Both the position numbers and the translations under genes were made by a program. Below, piece after piece: positions 45,138 to 56,080 of a stretch of 64,000 nt of DNA. Below the pieces are notes generated by a model. It saw only the letters and a list, made by a program, of their open reading frames with translations. It did no database searches and had not been told where the DNA came from. Location of the stretch: assembly GCA_963580285.1 (NCBI GenBank), contig OY757026.1:81137817-81201816 (forward strand), in the 5' to 3' direction. Every line of letters starts with the position of its first letter. The first letter of the stretch is position 1. This DNA comes from Lucinisca nassula. Taxonomy: Eukaryota > Mollusca > Bivalvia > Lucinida > Lucinidae.

Positions 45138-45146
45138 CTAATTAAG

Positions 45147-45571
45147 AAATAGATCAGCTCTAGCTGTGATTTGTTGAGTAATAAATCACAGTTTGGTGGT
45201 CAGTTGTACAGTAGACAAATTCTACTTACAACTGACCGGCAAACTGTGATTTATTACTTAGCAAATCACAAACTAGGTCTGATCTATTTCGATTCTAACA
45301 GGCTGAAAATCGGCAATAATACTGTTGTTTCCTTCAAACTCTCACACATTTTCGCCATTGTTAGAAGAAATCCCGCTAAAATTATATCCTTTTTTAACGT
45401 TTTCGATGCGAAAAATGACGTTAGAAGGTCTAACGTCAAGGAAATCGACTAGTGACGTCATAAATTGGCAGTTTTTAATGACGTCACTCGTCACGCTCTT
45501 CCGAGCCGTGATTTGTTGCAGAATAAAACACAGTTATTTTCCATTGGCTATATAGGCGCGCTGTGTCAGAA
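45147..45571 (+). repeat. Foldback element FB3, copy 2
   Basis: Long inverted repeat from gatcagctctagctgtgatt to its complement ctgatctatttcgattctaa. A conserved 3' arm follows (gatgcgaaaaatgacgtta, tataggcgcgctgtgtcaga). Confidence 0.85.
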
Positions 45572-46053
45572 TTAAGAAATAGATCAGCTCTAACTGCGAT
45601 TTGTTGTGTAATAAATCACAGTTTGGAGGTCAGTTGTAAAGTAGAAAAATCACGAGCGCGTAGCGCGCGTGATTTGTCTACTTTCAACTGACCGACAAAC
45701 TGTGATTTATTACCCAAAAAATCACTGGCTAGAGCTGATCTATTTCGATTCTAACACGCTGAAAATCGGCAATAATGTTGTCGTTTCCTTCAAAATCTCA
45801 GAACTTTTCGCCATTGTTATCAGAAATCCCGCTAAAATTATCGACTGAAACACATGCATTTATATCCTTTTCTAATGTTTTCGATGCGAGAAAATGACGC
45901 TACGCCGTCCAACGTCAAGGAAATCGACTAGTGACGTCATATATTTGCAGTTTTTTATGACGTCATTCGTCACGCTCCTCCTTGCCGTGATTTGTTGTAG
46001 AATAAAACACAGTTGTTTTCTATTGCCTATATAGGCGCGCTGTGTCAGAATAA
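45572..46053 (+). repeat. Foldback element FB3, copy 3, tandem
   Basis: Follows the previous copy with no spacer: the 3' end cgctgtgtcagaat runs straight into taagaaatagatcagctc. Confidence 0.85.
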
Positions 46054-46084
46054 GAAATATATCACAATTTTTCATCGAAAAGGG

Positions 46085-46470
46085 TATGAAAGAATGCACT
46101 TTATCATATGACGTCGCGTCTGAGAGTGTATTAACGCCATGTAAGTTCGATAATCCACTAGTGGATTAAATATTCAAATTAGCTAGATACGTCCCGTAAC
46201 GTTACATGCACGACGTCCTTAACGGCGTCGCGTTTACTAATGGCGGAATATTTACATTTTTTTTTTGTAAAAGATCGAGCATAAAATGCGTTTTAAATGT
46301 CATATGATAAATAGAATCTTGCACTCGTGCTCATGTATTATTGAATTTATTAAACGAGTTGAGGAAAAGGGATAAAATGAGAGGCTTTTGCATCGCATTT
46401 TAACCCTTTTCCTCAACTCGTTTAATAAATTGAATAATGCATGAACACTCACATGGGTTTTATCGTAGAG
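46085..46470 (-). repeat. Foldback element FB2, copy 3
   Basis: Minus orientation; hairpin gttgaggaaaagggataaaa and complement near 46360-46430. Confidence 0.8.
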
Positions 46471-46548
46471 GAATTTGTGTTCTCTATTGCTTTACAACGC
46501 TGATCTTTAGACAACGTGTCATGACATGCGTATAGCATCGTCTTCTTC

Positions 46549-46716
46549 CTAATCCATATATGTGATTATATCAGTGACATGGGACGGGCGTGGTCCCGGT
46601 ATTGTCATATGCATTAACTTCTTTTGTTTCACAATTTCAATCGTTGCTTTTCCAGCATCTCCCCAACTTTTCATTATTATGCCTCTGTCCCCAACTATTC
46701 CCACTTTGCCTTGAAC
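46549..46716 (-). CDS. Last exon of a three-exon gene end
   Basis: Acceptor attttgcag|gttcaagg (exon begins at 46716, phase 0), 55 codons, then TAG at 46549-46551. It contains GKVGIVGDRGIIMKSWGDAG, a strand-rich glycine-punctuated stretch, and ends PGPRPSHVTDIITYMD. The upstream exon at 50894-51069 ends in phase 0, so the two join without a shift. Product not recognised. Codon choice and absence of repeat similarity argue for a real gene. Confidence 0.55.
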   Translation of the reverse strand, partial: VQGKVGIVGDRGIIMKSWGDAGKATIEIVKQKKLMHMTIPGPRPSHVTDIITYMD

Positions 46717-46964
46717 CTGCAAAATAGTAATGTTCATTTATTTTTAAAATTTTGGTTTTACGATCCTTTAAAGATAATTTCACATATTCGATCCAATCAT
46801 TAATCAGAGGTAGGCGAAGCCAGAGTAACAGAAGAAAAATCAACTGCCCTTCCGTTGAAAAGCTTGGCGTTTTACTTGCGATCCGAGAGAGACTCGAATG
46901 ATGAGAGACCTACTAGGTCAAAGAGGCGATGGTGGTGGTTGCAACTACATGTACATACATTATA

Positions 46965-47290
46965 TAATAAAATTCATTTTATCATAGGACATCGTGTCTG
47001 AGAATGTAATAGCGCCATGTATTTAATTCGATTATCCACTAGTGGATTAAATATGCAAATCCCGTAACGGTACACGTACGTCGTCCTTATCAACGTCGCG
47101 TTTACTAATGGCGGAATAGTTTCAGTTCCGATATGTTTTAAATATCATATGATAAATAGAATCTTGCATTCGTGCTCATGTATAATTAAATTAAACTCTT
47201 TGAGAAAAAAGGGATAAAATGCTTGGCGAAATGCTTTTCCTCAACTCGTTTAATAAATTCAATAATACATTAACTCTCATGTAAGATCCT
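46965..47290 (-). repeat. Foldback element FB2, copy 4
   Basis: Shorter copy: ctagtggattaaatatgcaa through ttaataaattcaataatac; the hairpin is decayed. Confidence 0.75.
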
Positions 47291-47350
47291 CTATTTTAGC
47301 CACAAATCCTACAAAAGCCACAGCAGCACTGACTAGTCTAGCGTTGTAAC

Positions 47351-47517
47351 AACGCTTAAGTGTCCATACGTCGCTTAGCGTCCATATGAACACTAAGCGC
47401 GTTGCGACTGCAACGCTTAGTGTCCAAGTCGCAACGCTTATAGTCCAACATGGACACTAAGCGTTGCTGTTCATATGGACAGCTGGACACTAAGCGTCGT
47501 GTGGACACCTAGCGATG
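47351..47517. repeat. Cluster of GGACACTAAGCGTTG motifs in both orientations
   Basis: At least eight matches to the 15-mer or its complement in 167 bp (47351, 47371, 47388, 47411, 47431, 47452, 47485, 47503), mixed in orientation and partly paired as inverted repeats. Lies in the last intron of the minus-strand gene. Confidence 0.75.
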
Positions 47518-47735
47518 TTACATAGCGTTACTGTCCAGAAGAAGACTTCTTGAAGGTTTTTGCATTTACGCCTTAGTATATACATGTACTCTTTGACTGT
47601 ACTGAATAACGTAAAGGCAATACTCACTAAGCCATAAAGACTGCAGATTGGCACAAATGTGTTGTACTTTTGATTATTTAAACAAAACATTCCTATGGGT
47701 GTGTCTTAACCCTCTCCATGCTGCGCCCGAAAATA

Positions 47736-47985
47736 TACGAAAACGCGCCTATACAAATACATTTTAAATGTTAACGCTGAAAATCGAAAATTTTAAGATG
47801 ACAAATTGTGATATTTTTCTTATTTCTGCTCAAAATATAGATTGTGGGTACACGTTAGAACCGCCTCGTCGAGGCGGTTCTAACGAGTAACCACAATCTA
47901 TATTTTAGACCAGAACTAAGAAAAAATAAGGTTATAGATAAGTGGGGTTCGAGGGGATCAGAATTATATAGTCGTGTTTTCGTGT
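47736..47985 (-). repeat. Foldback element FB1, copy 3
   Basis: Reverse orientation: left tacgaaaacgcgcctata, right gtcgtgttttcgtg; perfect core acaccgcctc-type hairpin (gttagaaccgcctcgtcgag). Confidence 0.85.
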
Positions 47986-48483
47986 TGATATCCTGTTTTG
48001 AAACAGTAAATTTCCAGATCAACTGGAAGCCAGCTAATCAGAATCTAAGCAGTAAGAGTATATCCAGCTCAGCTGGTTTATATCTTTTCCCATTCTGCTT
48101 CTAAAGCCATGGAAAATAAATAAAACCATGCAACACAAATAACTGAAAATCTGAGATGAGTGAAGCATACTGAATTACACAGCATGGTTAGGGTTAAGGA
48201 GATGTTTCTCTTATCATTTTAAACCCTGTACATGTTACATGCACCTATCCAAAGTAGTTTAGGTCGTAGTACCAAAGCGTTAATCCAAAAACGTTAATCC
48301 ATAGACAAAATGGCAAATATCAATGTTCAGATCAATAGACATGGACTCCAGAAGAGTGTAATTAGGCGTCCGCGGATATTAAGCATTACTTGGTAAGCTA
48401 GCTTCGCCCACCATGCCCATCGACCCGAACGAAGAAAAGGTGTAAATGCCGGAAAGGGTATGTGCGAGATTTTGGAAGTCTTC

Positions 48484-48870
48484 CTATGGCTTTCCATTGG
48501 CAAATATATCAGAAATATTTCTGGAAATGGTCACATTGTACGGATCCACAAGATCATGGTGCCTCCCATAAAACTTCTTTAGTGTTGATACCAGTTTGGT
48601 TTTTTGATACCCCTGGCATAACAACCTGGTAGTGAGCACCTACCCACGTTCCATAAAGCCCTGATACTTTGAACAGGCTCTAGCATAACGGATTAACTGA
48701 GAAACATAAACTCCATATGCTGATGCAGACGGGATATTACTGCTCCGGAAGGGAAAGTTAACAATGGGAAAATTGAAGTCATCTCGTTTATCGTACAGCC
48801 TAGAAGTAAGCTTCCCGTTATTAATATAGAGATAGCAATCCAAGTATGAGGAGTGGAGATTCAGACATTT
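48484..48870 (-). pseudogene. Second reverse-transcriptase family, C-terminal fragment
   Basis: Read from 48870 down: SSYLDCYLYINNGKL, then RLYDKRDDFNFPIVNFPF, SAYGVYVSQLIRYARACSKY, an in-frame TAG at 48640-48642, then TRLLCQGYQKTKL and KKFYGRHHDLVDPYN to TAG at 48484. Clearly related to PLE-A (YGVYISQLIRFAR, KFYRRHSDL) but a distinct family. Only the region after the YLDD motif remains. Lies in the last intron of the minus-strand gene. Confidence 0.8.
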
Positions 48871-49760
48871 TCTAGAGGATCTTACATGAGTGTTCTTGCA
48901 TAACTACCTATGCGCATGGCTGTTTGAAGCCATTGTCGAATGGACCGAAAGCCGTGCTCAAACAGCAAAAACCATGTTCAAATCATGAAATTCGCGTGCC
49001 GTTTGAACATGGATTTTGAGCTTTTGACATCACAAGACGGGCCTTGCTTGGTTTACGTTACGTTGAGCGGCGTAACGTTATTGCCCTGAACGTAGCGTTT
49101 TAGGGTTCTATGATGACGTCAGATGGTTACTGCGTAACAACGTCATTGTAAACAACATTCTGAAATGGCCGCCATGTTGGTTCGCCGGTCGCATTTCAAG
49201 AGTATAGATGGGGTTTATATGGAGTTTTTTGGCGTTTTCATCAAAATTTGCTGTCGGAATCGTAAGTTATGCAAGAACAACGATCACCCATGGTTATTTC
49301 ATGCATTAACATTTGCCGGATCCCTCGGAAGATATTTGAACATTCGGCCTGGCGGCCTCATGTTCAAACAGCTTCCTCGGGACCCGGCGAATGTTAATGC
49401 ATGAAAAACCATGATTGATCCTTATATTCATATATTGTTGAATTTATTTAACGAGTTGAGTAAAAGGGACAAAATGCGAGGCTTTGCTGAGCATTTTGTC
49501 CCTTTTCCTCGACGAGTTAAATAAATTCAATAATACATGAGCACGAACACAAGTTTCTATTTATCATATGACATTTAAAATGCATTTAATTCACAATTTT
49601 TGTACATAAATGTTAATATTCCACCGGTAGTAAACGCGACGTCGTACATGTAACGTTACGGAGCCTGTCTAACTAATTTGCATATTTAATCCACTAGTGG
49701 ATTATCGAATTTATTACATGGCGTTATAACATTCTCAGACGCGACGTCATATGATAAATA
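48871..49760 (-). repeat. FB2 copy 5 with an inserted hairpin element
   Basis: The FB2 edge (ggatcttacatgagtgttct) at 48874-48902 is separated from the rest of FB2 (49428-49760, ttgttgaatttatttaacga onward) by about 525 bp. That insert ends in a long hairpin, 49285-49420 (catgcattaacatttgccgg / cggcgaatgttaatgcatga). The insert repeats ctgtttgaa / gtttgaacatg motifs. Confidence 0.65.
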
Positions 49761-49997
49761 CAGTTATTTCTTGGCAACTTGGGATATATTCAGAATTTTT
49801 GCCTCTCGGTGCTGTGGACGACCTGATGTACTTTTGACCGCAGCCAAAGACCGTCCACCTCAGCGATGGGCAATATTTTAACTGTACCCAAAGCTGCCGT
49901 GAAAAAAACTGTTTTATTACCCAATCCGTTGCTAAATCTTCTTCGTTCACCGAAGAAAACTTCCCAAAAGACGCACTCGACTCTATCAGTGGAGCGT

Positions 49998-50311
49998 GAT
50001 AGCTCAGTGGTTAGTGCACTCGCCTCTGATGCTACAGGTCCCGGGTTCGATCCCCGGCAGCGGCGATAAAATTTCGGTGTCCGAACACGCTCCATTGGCA
50101 TCATTTGCAGGGATGAATGTCATAAAGTGCACCGTCCTTCGGATCGGGACGTTAACTGGAGGCCCCCTGTGCAGGGAGAACCATCCCCTGTGCAGGTTAA
50201 AGATCCCTACCGTAATTACATGATTACTGTGTAGGCTTTCATCCTGCAAAACCTGGAGTGTATGTAATATACACCTGCGGTAATGGTCACATGTGACCGA
50301 CGCAGTATCAG
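49998..50311 (+). repeat. tRNA-derived SINE S5
   Basis: Head tgatagctcagtggttagtg and B-box cccgggttcgatccccgg. Body includes cggatcgggacgttaactgg and cctgtgcagg repeats. The tail is the GATA run that follows. The head is close to a real tRNA but has the SINE body attached. Confidence 0.85.

Positions 50312-50408
<97 letters not shown>
50312..50408. repeat. (GATA)n microsatellite
   Basis: About 24 uninterrupted units, tail of SINE S5. Confidence 0.95.
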
Positions 50409-50645
50409 CGACGTCATTGCTGTTAACTGTGACGAAAGTCGCGTGAGCTGGGTTCCGGCTTTTATTATTACAACACCTAAAACTGTAACCATACTGACCG
50501 GCCAAACAAACCGACCAATCGTCATAACACTATATAAGAGACTGGGTAAAAAAACAATAATAAACTGCATTCATTGACTGTCTGTTTAATTGGAAAGAAT
50601 TAACTTTTAAGTCTTATCCTGCTGTTCACGACAACCCTTTTCTTT

Positions 50646-50712
50646 GCAAACAGTGTAGTTCCAGATCAGATGGCTTCTGAAGAAGCCATCTGATCAGGAT
50701 CTACACTGTTTG
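50646..50712. repeat. GATCAGA palindrome with changed inner stem
   Basis: Same outer stem as 38510-38576 (caaacagtgtag, agatcaga), but the inner stem is tggcttc / gaagcca instead of cgccgc / gcggcg. Confidence 0.85.
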
Positions 50713-50893
50713 ACATTCAGTTTACGAATTTGTAAGAATAAATTACATCGAGTAATCTGCTTGGTTTAAAGTCAGAAATGGGTGTGGTTAAACTGAAAAT
50801 TCAGCAAGAGAAGGGTTAAGCTGAAACGTACTATTTTGACCGTTTCATAACTGAAAGAAATAAGGAAAAAATCGTACAAGTCATGTAACTTAC

Positions 50894-51069
50894 CCCTCGC
50901 CAGCCGAAGTCACTGACGTGTTGCGGCTTAACAGAGTTAAAATCTCTGAGGGCCCTGTCTAGGCCCCCGGACTTCTTAAACGTTCTAAAGTATTTACTCA
51001 AGGACTCCGTTTCCTCTGCCCCTTCCAGGATTGCGTCTACTGCTGATCTGCCCATGCGGGCTGCTAAAC
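50894..51069 (-). CDS. Middle exon of the three-exon gene end
   Basis: Acceptor attttgtag|gttt (exon start 51069) and donor gaggg|gtaagt (end 50894). It is 176 nt, entering with two bases of a split Gly codon and leaving in phase 0. The peptide includes MGRSAVDAILEGAEETESLS, then KYFRTFKKSGGLDRALRDFN and VKPQHVSDFGWRG: helical, charged. Both splice phases fit the neighbours at 54872-54925 and 46549-46716. No transposon similarity. Family unknown. Confidence 0.6.
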
Positions 51070-51173
51070 CTACAAAATAATATGAAATAAAGGCACTGCC
51101 TTTTGAGCAAACACACTCAGTTAACCCCTTAAGTAGTTAATGGTGGTGTAGGATATCCAAACAACCGATAGTG

Positions 51174-51495
51174 CTAGTGTGGTAGCTAAGTGGTGAGTGC
51201 ACTTGCCTCTGATGCTAGAGGCCTCCGTCCCCCCCCCCCTCCCCCCACCCCAAGCAGCGACATCATTTGCAGGATAAATTCCATAAAGAAAGTGCACCGT
51301 CCTTCAGATCGGGACGTTTACTGGAGCCCGCACCCCCACCCCCCCCCCCCGCTCCCCCGTGCAGGGAGAATCATCCCCTATCCTTACCGTAATATGATTA
51401 TAGAGAAGGCGTTCGTCCTGTAAATCCCGAGTGTGTGTACACCTGCGAGTAATGGTTGAATGTGGCCTACCACAATAAAAGAAGAAAGATACATA
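51174..51495 (+). repeat. SINE S5, degenerate copy
   Basis: agctaagtggtgagtgcact head with a C-tract where the B-box should be, and a decayed GAAGATA tail. Confidence 0.75.
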
Positions 51496-51574
51496 GAAGT
51501 CCTTGGAAAACCGCCTATATACAGGTACAGATACGTTAAAACTGTTTTTAAAAATTTTAATTTGTTCTGTTTAG

Positions 51575-51842
51575 AGGCAAAGGTGACGTGTATCTTGCAT
51601 CACTGGGGAGTCCAAATGACATTTACTAACAGGCAAGGGCTGCTGGCCTTACAACAGGTAGGGGTAGAGGGGGCGTTGTTATTTCTTCTGTTTCTACCCT
51701 TTTATTAATTTTCCCCTTTCTCCCCTGTCCCTCCCTCTCTTGTCCTGTACTACCTCTTCTATCTCTTTTTGTCCCTTTCTCTGGAAGATGACACAAAATC
51801 ATGACTCACCAAGGTTGACGTGTCGTTAATTCCAAAACAATT
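51575..51842 (+). repeat. SINE S6, copy 2
   Basis: cttgcatcactggggagtcc through ttgacgtgtcgttaattcc, a pyrimidine-rich centre. Confidence 0.75.
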
Positions 51843-52560
51843 GTTTGGGGTTCACCTCCGCCTTGCACATAGTCTTAGTACGACAATGCTCCAGTGTTGG
51901 TCCTGTGTGCACTTCATGGGAAGAAAATTAGATAAGGTGACTCAAAGTTAGTTTGCAGCAAGGACATTTTAAAGTATCCTGAAGCAGTAGCCAATTGCTA
52001 AGGGATTTGGGGTTCATCATCACTTTGTAAATCTTGGGAAGGTAGCAATCCACCAGGTAGCCAGATAGCTAATTGTGTCTCTTATTAAATATTCCCAGGT
52101 CTTTATTATATTACCCCTGAGTAATAGTTTGTGAAAAGTTTTAATTGCTTGGCCAGACGAGAAGCGCTTTCCACCCTACCGAGAAGCTCCGGTAAACGCT
52201 TCGGTAAATGCTCTGGTAACTCGTTGGTCCAAGCGCAGTGCTGGGTTTTACCGGCTAATTGCGGTACGTAGTTTCGAAACTTTCCGCGATCAAACTTAAG
52301 CGTTTGATGGAACGGTCTTCGAAAATATCTTTTTTAAAATTATTTCGACGCTTGTTGTGTTTCTGTTGTACTGGGACTTGACTTTTTTTGGTTTTGGGAA
52401 GCAATGTTTGGGTGTGAATACGATTCTCATGAACTCTATAAAGATGGCGGATTATCGCGAGAAATTGAACGAGATTCCAGGCGAGATTTAGGTGCCTAAC
52501 TTTAAAAATGTCATATATAGGGCGACAGGCATATTTTTCGTTTTTATTCTATTTTGGACG
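51843..52560. other. No gene seen
   Basis: Low-copy sequence within the first visible intron of the minus-strand gene; no exon supported. Confidence 0.4.
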
Positions 52561-52572
52561 GAAAATTATGTC

Positions 52573-52640
52573 AGCAAATAGTGCAGGCCCTGACCAGACG
52601 CAGCGTCTGATCTGGATATCCACTGTTTGCCAATGTACCC
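52573..52640. repeat. GATCAGACGC palindrome, collapsed
   Basis: agcaaatagtgcaggccctg and actgtttgccaatg flank a shortened centre (accagacgcagcgtctgatc). Confidence 0.75.
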
Positions 52641-52674
52641 CTGCTGGTGAAGCTTTTAATTATCAGGCAAACAA

Positions 52675-52930
52675 ATGCGTGTAATAAGCACCCCACAAAA
52701 TCGAGAACTGGGGTTTACGGGGGTACACACTATTTTGCTTATTTCTGCTCCAAAACATAAGTTGTGGGTACTCGTTAGAACCGCCATAATGAGACGGCTC
52801 TAACGAGCTCGTACAATTTATGTTTCGAGTATAAATAAGAAGATTATCGCAAATTTTCAAGGGAAATGTAGTCATTTCGGAGACACGAAATAATGCACTA
52901 TGCCACACGGGTGAGTAATCGTAATGTGAA
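52675..52930. repeat. Foldback element FB1b, copy 3
   Basis: aactggggtttacgggggta, gcttatttctgctccaaaac, hairpin actcgttagaaccgccataa. Confidence 0.75.
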
Positions 52931-53169
52931 TCCCCGAGAAAATATAATCAAAGCACTGAGAGTACTGGTAGGTCGATTGTCTCCGAGTGTAGATTTGGAA
53001 CGAGGACTTACACTTAGACATTTATTTAACCCTTAAATTCCTGTGCTGTAAGCAAACCATGTAAGCCCTGATCAGACGCTGCGGTTGTTTTGGTGGCTCA
53101 TCTTTAAATTCCTGAACTGTAAGCAAACAGTGCAGACCCTGATCAGACGCCGCACAAAATTGGAAGCAA

Positions 53170-53245
53170 AGTCTCCAAAAGTCTCCAAAATAACCTTTAC
53201 AGTGTTGACGGGGACGTTAAACCTCACATCAAACAAACATGAACG
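53170..53245 (+). repeat. SINE S2 tail fragment
   Basis: gtctccaaaataacctttac through acctcacatcaaacaaac. Confidence 0.7.
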
Positions 53246-53587
53246 CATCGAGTTACATGATTTTCAGTGACGTCAAGTGACATCAGTTGGTTCTCTACGG
53301 GTGTGGATGACGTCACCGTTGTTCCGCTCTTCGTAGAAAAACGGCGTGTAAATGTGTTTTTTTTTTTTGTTCTGTTTTGTTTTTGTTTTTTGTTTGTTTG
53401 TTTTTTTTTGTTTTTTTTTTGTTTTGTTTTTTAGCTTTAAAAGTTTCCCCCATAAGCAGTTTTTTGCCCACTGACGAGGGGCAAAGAATGAAAATGTAAG
53501 AAATAAAGTTTTCAATGAACTCGAGCTAGTCAGATAAAAACCCACATCCTCGGCTTTGAATTACGATATACCGATTTACGATATACC

Positions 53588-53699
53588 TTTTTATCATATG
53601 ACGTCGCATCTGGGAATGTTATACCGTCATGTAATAAAATTTTATGCTGTAATTTAGTAGTACATTATATATGCAAATTAGTTAGATACGCCTCGTAAC
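53588..53699 (-). repeat. FB2 fragment
   Basis: ttatcatatgacgtcgcatc through atgcaaattagttagatacg; abuts the mariner remnant. Confidence 0.7.
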
Positions 53700-54145
53700 G
53701 TGGCCCTGCCCACTGGCAACTTTGAGTCATATTCCCTGGCTCATACATTGTAATAATGGACCCGGGTCTCATCTACAGTCACCAGACGTGAAGGACGTCT
53801 TCTTCCTTAGACCTAAATCGCTTCAACAATGCGCTGCATACCGATGCACTAGTTGTCGTTTGCTCGTCGCTAAGGGATTTTTGGACCAAACGGGCTGTTA
53901 GCTTGTCATACCAAAGCAATCATATAAAGTTGTTGAAACCCTACCATGTGAAATGGGTAATGCATTCGCTATTCCTTCCACCTTACTTCGCCTATCAGAA
54001 TACACTAGATCCCGTACTTTGTTACACATTTTTTCATCGTTGGCATCTGATGGCTGTCCAGACCTGGTTTCGTCTACCGCGTTGGAATTCCCCAACCCAG
54101 AATTTAACTTGTGCACACGATGATACAGAAGACTGATAAACATTG
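53700..54145 (-). pseudogene. Dead mariner-type transposase fragment
   Basis: DDE-superfamily transposase remnant in two frames. From 54145 down: NAVDETRSGQPSDANDEK, then KVRDLVYSDRRSKVEGIANA and LPISHGRVSTTLYDCFGM, a helix-turn-helix resembling mariner. After a frameshift: KLTARLVQKSLSDEQ and LLKRFRSKEEDVLHVW. Then, in another frame, RLVTVDETRVHYY, containing the first catalytic Asp (codon at 53771-53773) in a VDETR context where mariners usually have GDETW. An in-frame stop follows. The remaining catalytic residues are absent. No terminal repeats found. Confidence 0.75.
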
Positions 54146-54225
54146 GTAAACTAGCAATGTTTTTCCTTGCCTGTTTTCCCTTTCAAATACAAGTACCAAA
54201 TTACAGCCATGACGATTTTTTTTGA

Positions 54226-54528
54226 TTGAATGATTTGAGGTTTAACGTCCCCGTCAACACGGTAAAGGTCATTTTGGAGACGTTGCTTCCAATTTTGTGG
54301 GACTTTTACCCGACATTGAGATGAAATGACATCTCAAGCCCTGTGGCCCAATGAAACCAATATGGCTTATTAGCATGGACGGTCCGCCTCGCACCGCGGT
54401 TCCTGGACAGGCTTAGATCCTCTAAGCGGTTTACCAGTACTAGTGTGCGGGTCAGTTTCAGCTCTGCGTGGAAGCATCATGCAGCCCATATATTTCTTCA
54501 AGCCCCTATCGGCGGGGGCTGTACAGCT
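54226..54528 (-). repeat. SINE S2, copy 5, near full length
   Basis: Minus orientation, tail complement gattgaatgatttgaggttt at the left and head ccgccgataggggc complement at the right. Confidence 0.8.
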
Positions 54529-54871
54529 ATGACGAAAATTTTGCTTTTACATCGCTAGCCATGTTTGACGTTCAGTATCTTATGAGTGAATGGCACGATA
54601 AGGGTGTGCCTAAAGCATGTATTGAAACCATGCATGAAAATCATGGTTGTCTCGGTCAGTTGGAAATACTTATTGACTTGCCCTCGTATTTTCTCTAAGA
54701 TATAAATATAAAACTTTGTTTGTATCTATTTTTGTATCTTGCACCCCACATCGGCGATCGTTTGATTCTCAAGCTCTCCAGCTCTTGACAGTTATCACCA
54801 ATAACCTTATAAATATTTAGTTTTGCCCTTTCTCAAATCAAATCGAATTTCCCTTATTTAGACATACTCAC

Positions 54872-54925
54872 CAATTGCAGTATACGCTGATCGGGCCCGG
54901 CGTATCCTTTCTCTTATTTCAACAC
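54872..54925 (-). CDS. First visible exon of the three-exon gene end
   Basis: A 54-nt exon between acceptor acattacag|gtgttg (start 54925) and donor attg|gtgagt (end 54872). It enters with two bases and leaves with one, so its final G plus the next exon's GT makes a Gly codon. The 17 full codons read VEIRERIRRARSAYTAI. Consensus splice signals at both ends and a compatible phase make this convincing despite its length. Upstream exons lie further right; a weak candidate at 60746-60784 has the right phase. Confidence 0.55.
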
Positions 54926-55047
54926 CTGTAATGTAACAACCGAATCATTTGCAGCATATAAACAAAAGCTTTGGTGGGCGCCCATGTCCTAAGTCCATTT
55001 TTGCTTGTCAGAGCTTATTTGGAATCCCGGTTTCAGTGAGACTTTTA

Positions 55048-55497
55048 ATTAAGAAATAGATCAGCTCTAGCTGTGATTTGTTGAGTAATAAATCACAGTT
55101 TGGAGGTCAGTTGTAAAGTAGACAAATCACGAGCGCGTAGCGCGCGTGATTTGTCTACTTACAACTGACCGACACTAGAGCTGATCTATTTCGATTCTAA
55201 CAGGCTGAAAATCGGCAATAATGCTGTTGTTTCCTTCAAAATCTCACAACTTTTCGCCATTGTTAGAAGACATCTCGCTTAAATTATCGACTGAAAAACA
55301 TGCATTTATATCCTTTTCTAACGTTTTCGATGCGAGAAAATGACGTTACACCGTCCAACGTCAAGGAAATCGATTAGTGACGTCATAAATTTGCAGTTTT
55401 TAATGACGTCACTCGTCACGTTCTTCATTGTCGTGATTTGTTGTAGAATAAAACACAGTTATTTTCCATTGCCTATATAGGCGCGCTGTGTTAGAAT
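55048..55497 (+). repeat. Foldback element FB3, copy 4
   Basis: Long hairpin around aatcacgagcgcgtagcgcg and the conserved 3' arm ending tataggcgcgctgtgttaga. Lies in the intron upstream of the 54-nt exon. Confidence 0.85.
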
Positions 55498-55732
55498 ATA
55501 CCGTACAAAGATTGACACATTGCGGCACTGAATGGTTACCAAACTGGCGTTTCTTTTGCAGAGTTAAAATAAGGAATAAATACAACTTTTAACACAAAAT
55601 GGCTGTGATAGTATATCAGCAAACGAAATTAAATGAGTAAAGCTTCTTCAGGAACTGTTCAAAAAAACCTAAAGCCTAACCTAGACATCTGTAACGCAGT
55701 TAAGTGGGCATGTGATCTTAATGAACCAAATA

Positions 55733-56078
55733 CAGTCAAACTTTAATGGCTCGAACACCTTTGGGACCTCGAAAATCTGTTCGAGACAGGGGTAGTTCGA
55801 GCCACTGAGGGAGACTGCCAGGAGGTATACAATATACTTTTGGATATCTTTTCGGTGTTTTACAATGAAAATGTATGTTGTGTGTACTCATTAGAATCGC
55901 CTCATCGAGGCGATTCTAATGAGTACACACAGCAAACATTTGCAAGATAAAAGTCTAAAATCTCCTTAATTATCCCCCACTATTTCTTATGTAGAGGATT
56001 TCGCTAGGGGCTCAAGAATGGGTTAGACGCATCCATGGTAAACGAGCCATCGGTGTTCGAGCCATCGAAGTTCTACTG
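55733..56078. mobile_element. 346-bp MITE with TA duplication (pogo/Tigger-like ends)
   Basis: TA at 55731-55732 and 56079-56080. Termini cagtcaaactttaatggctc and complement (gagccatcgaagttctactg). The TIR style and TA target are typical of pogo/Tigger elements. An FB1 hairpin core is nested at 55863-55945. Confidence 0.75.
55863..55945. repeat. FB1 hairpin core with paired substitutions
   Basis: gtgtgtactcattagaatcg and its exact complement. Relative to other FB1 cores, both arms carry the same two changes (cgttagaacc to cattagaatc). Confidence 0.85.
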
Positions 56079-56080
56079 TA

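Noticed and set aside
50004..50570. ORFs with Ser-Ile-Tyr-Leu repeats
   Set aside because: Product of the (GATA)n microsatellite and the SINE S5 body, not a gene.
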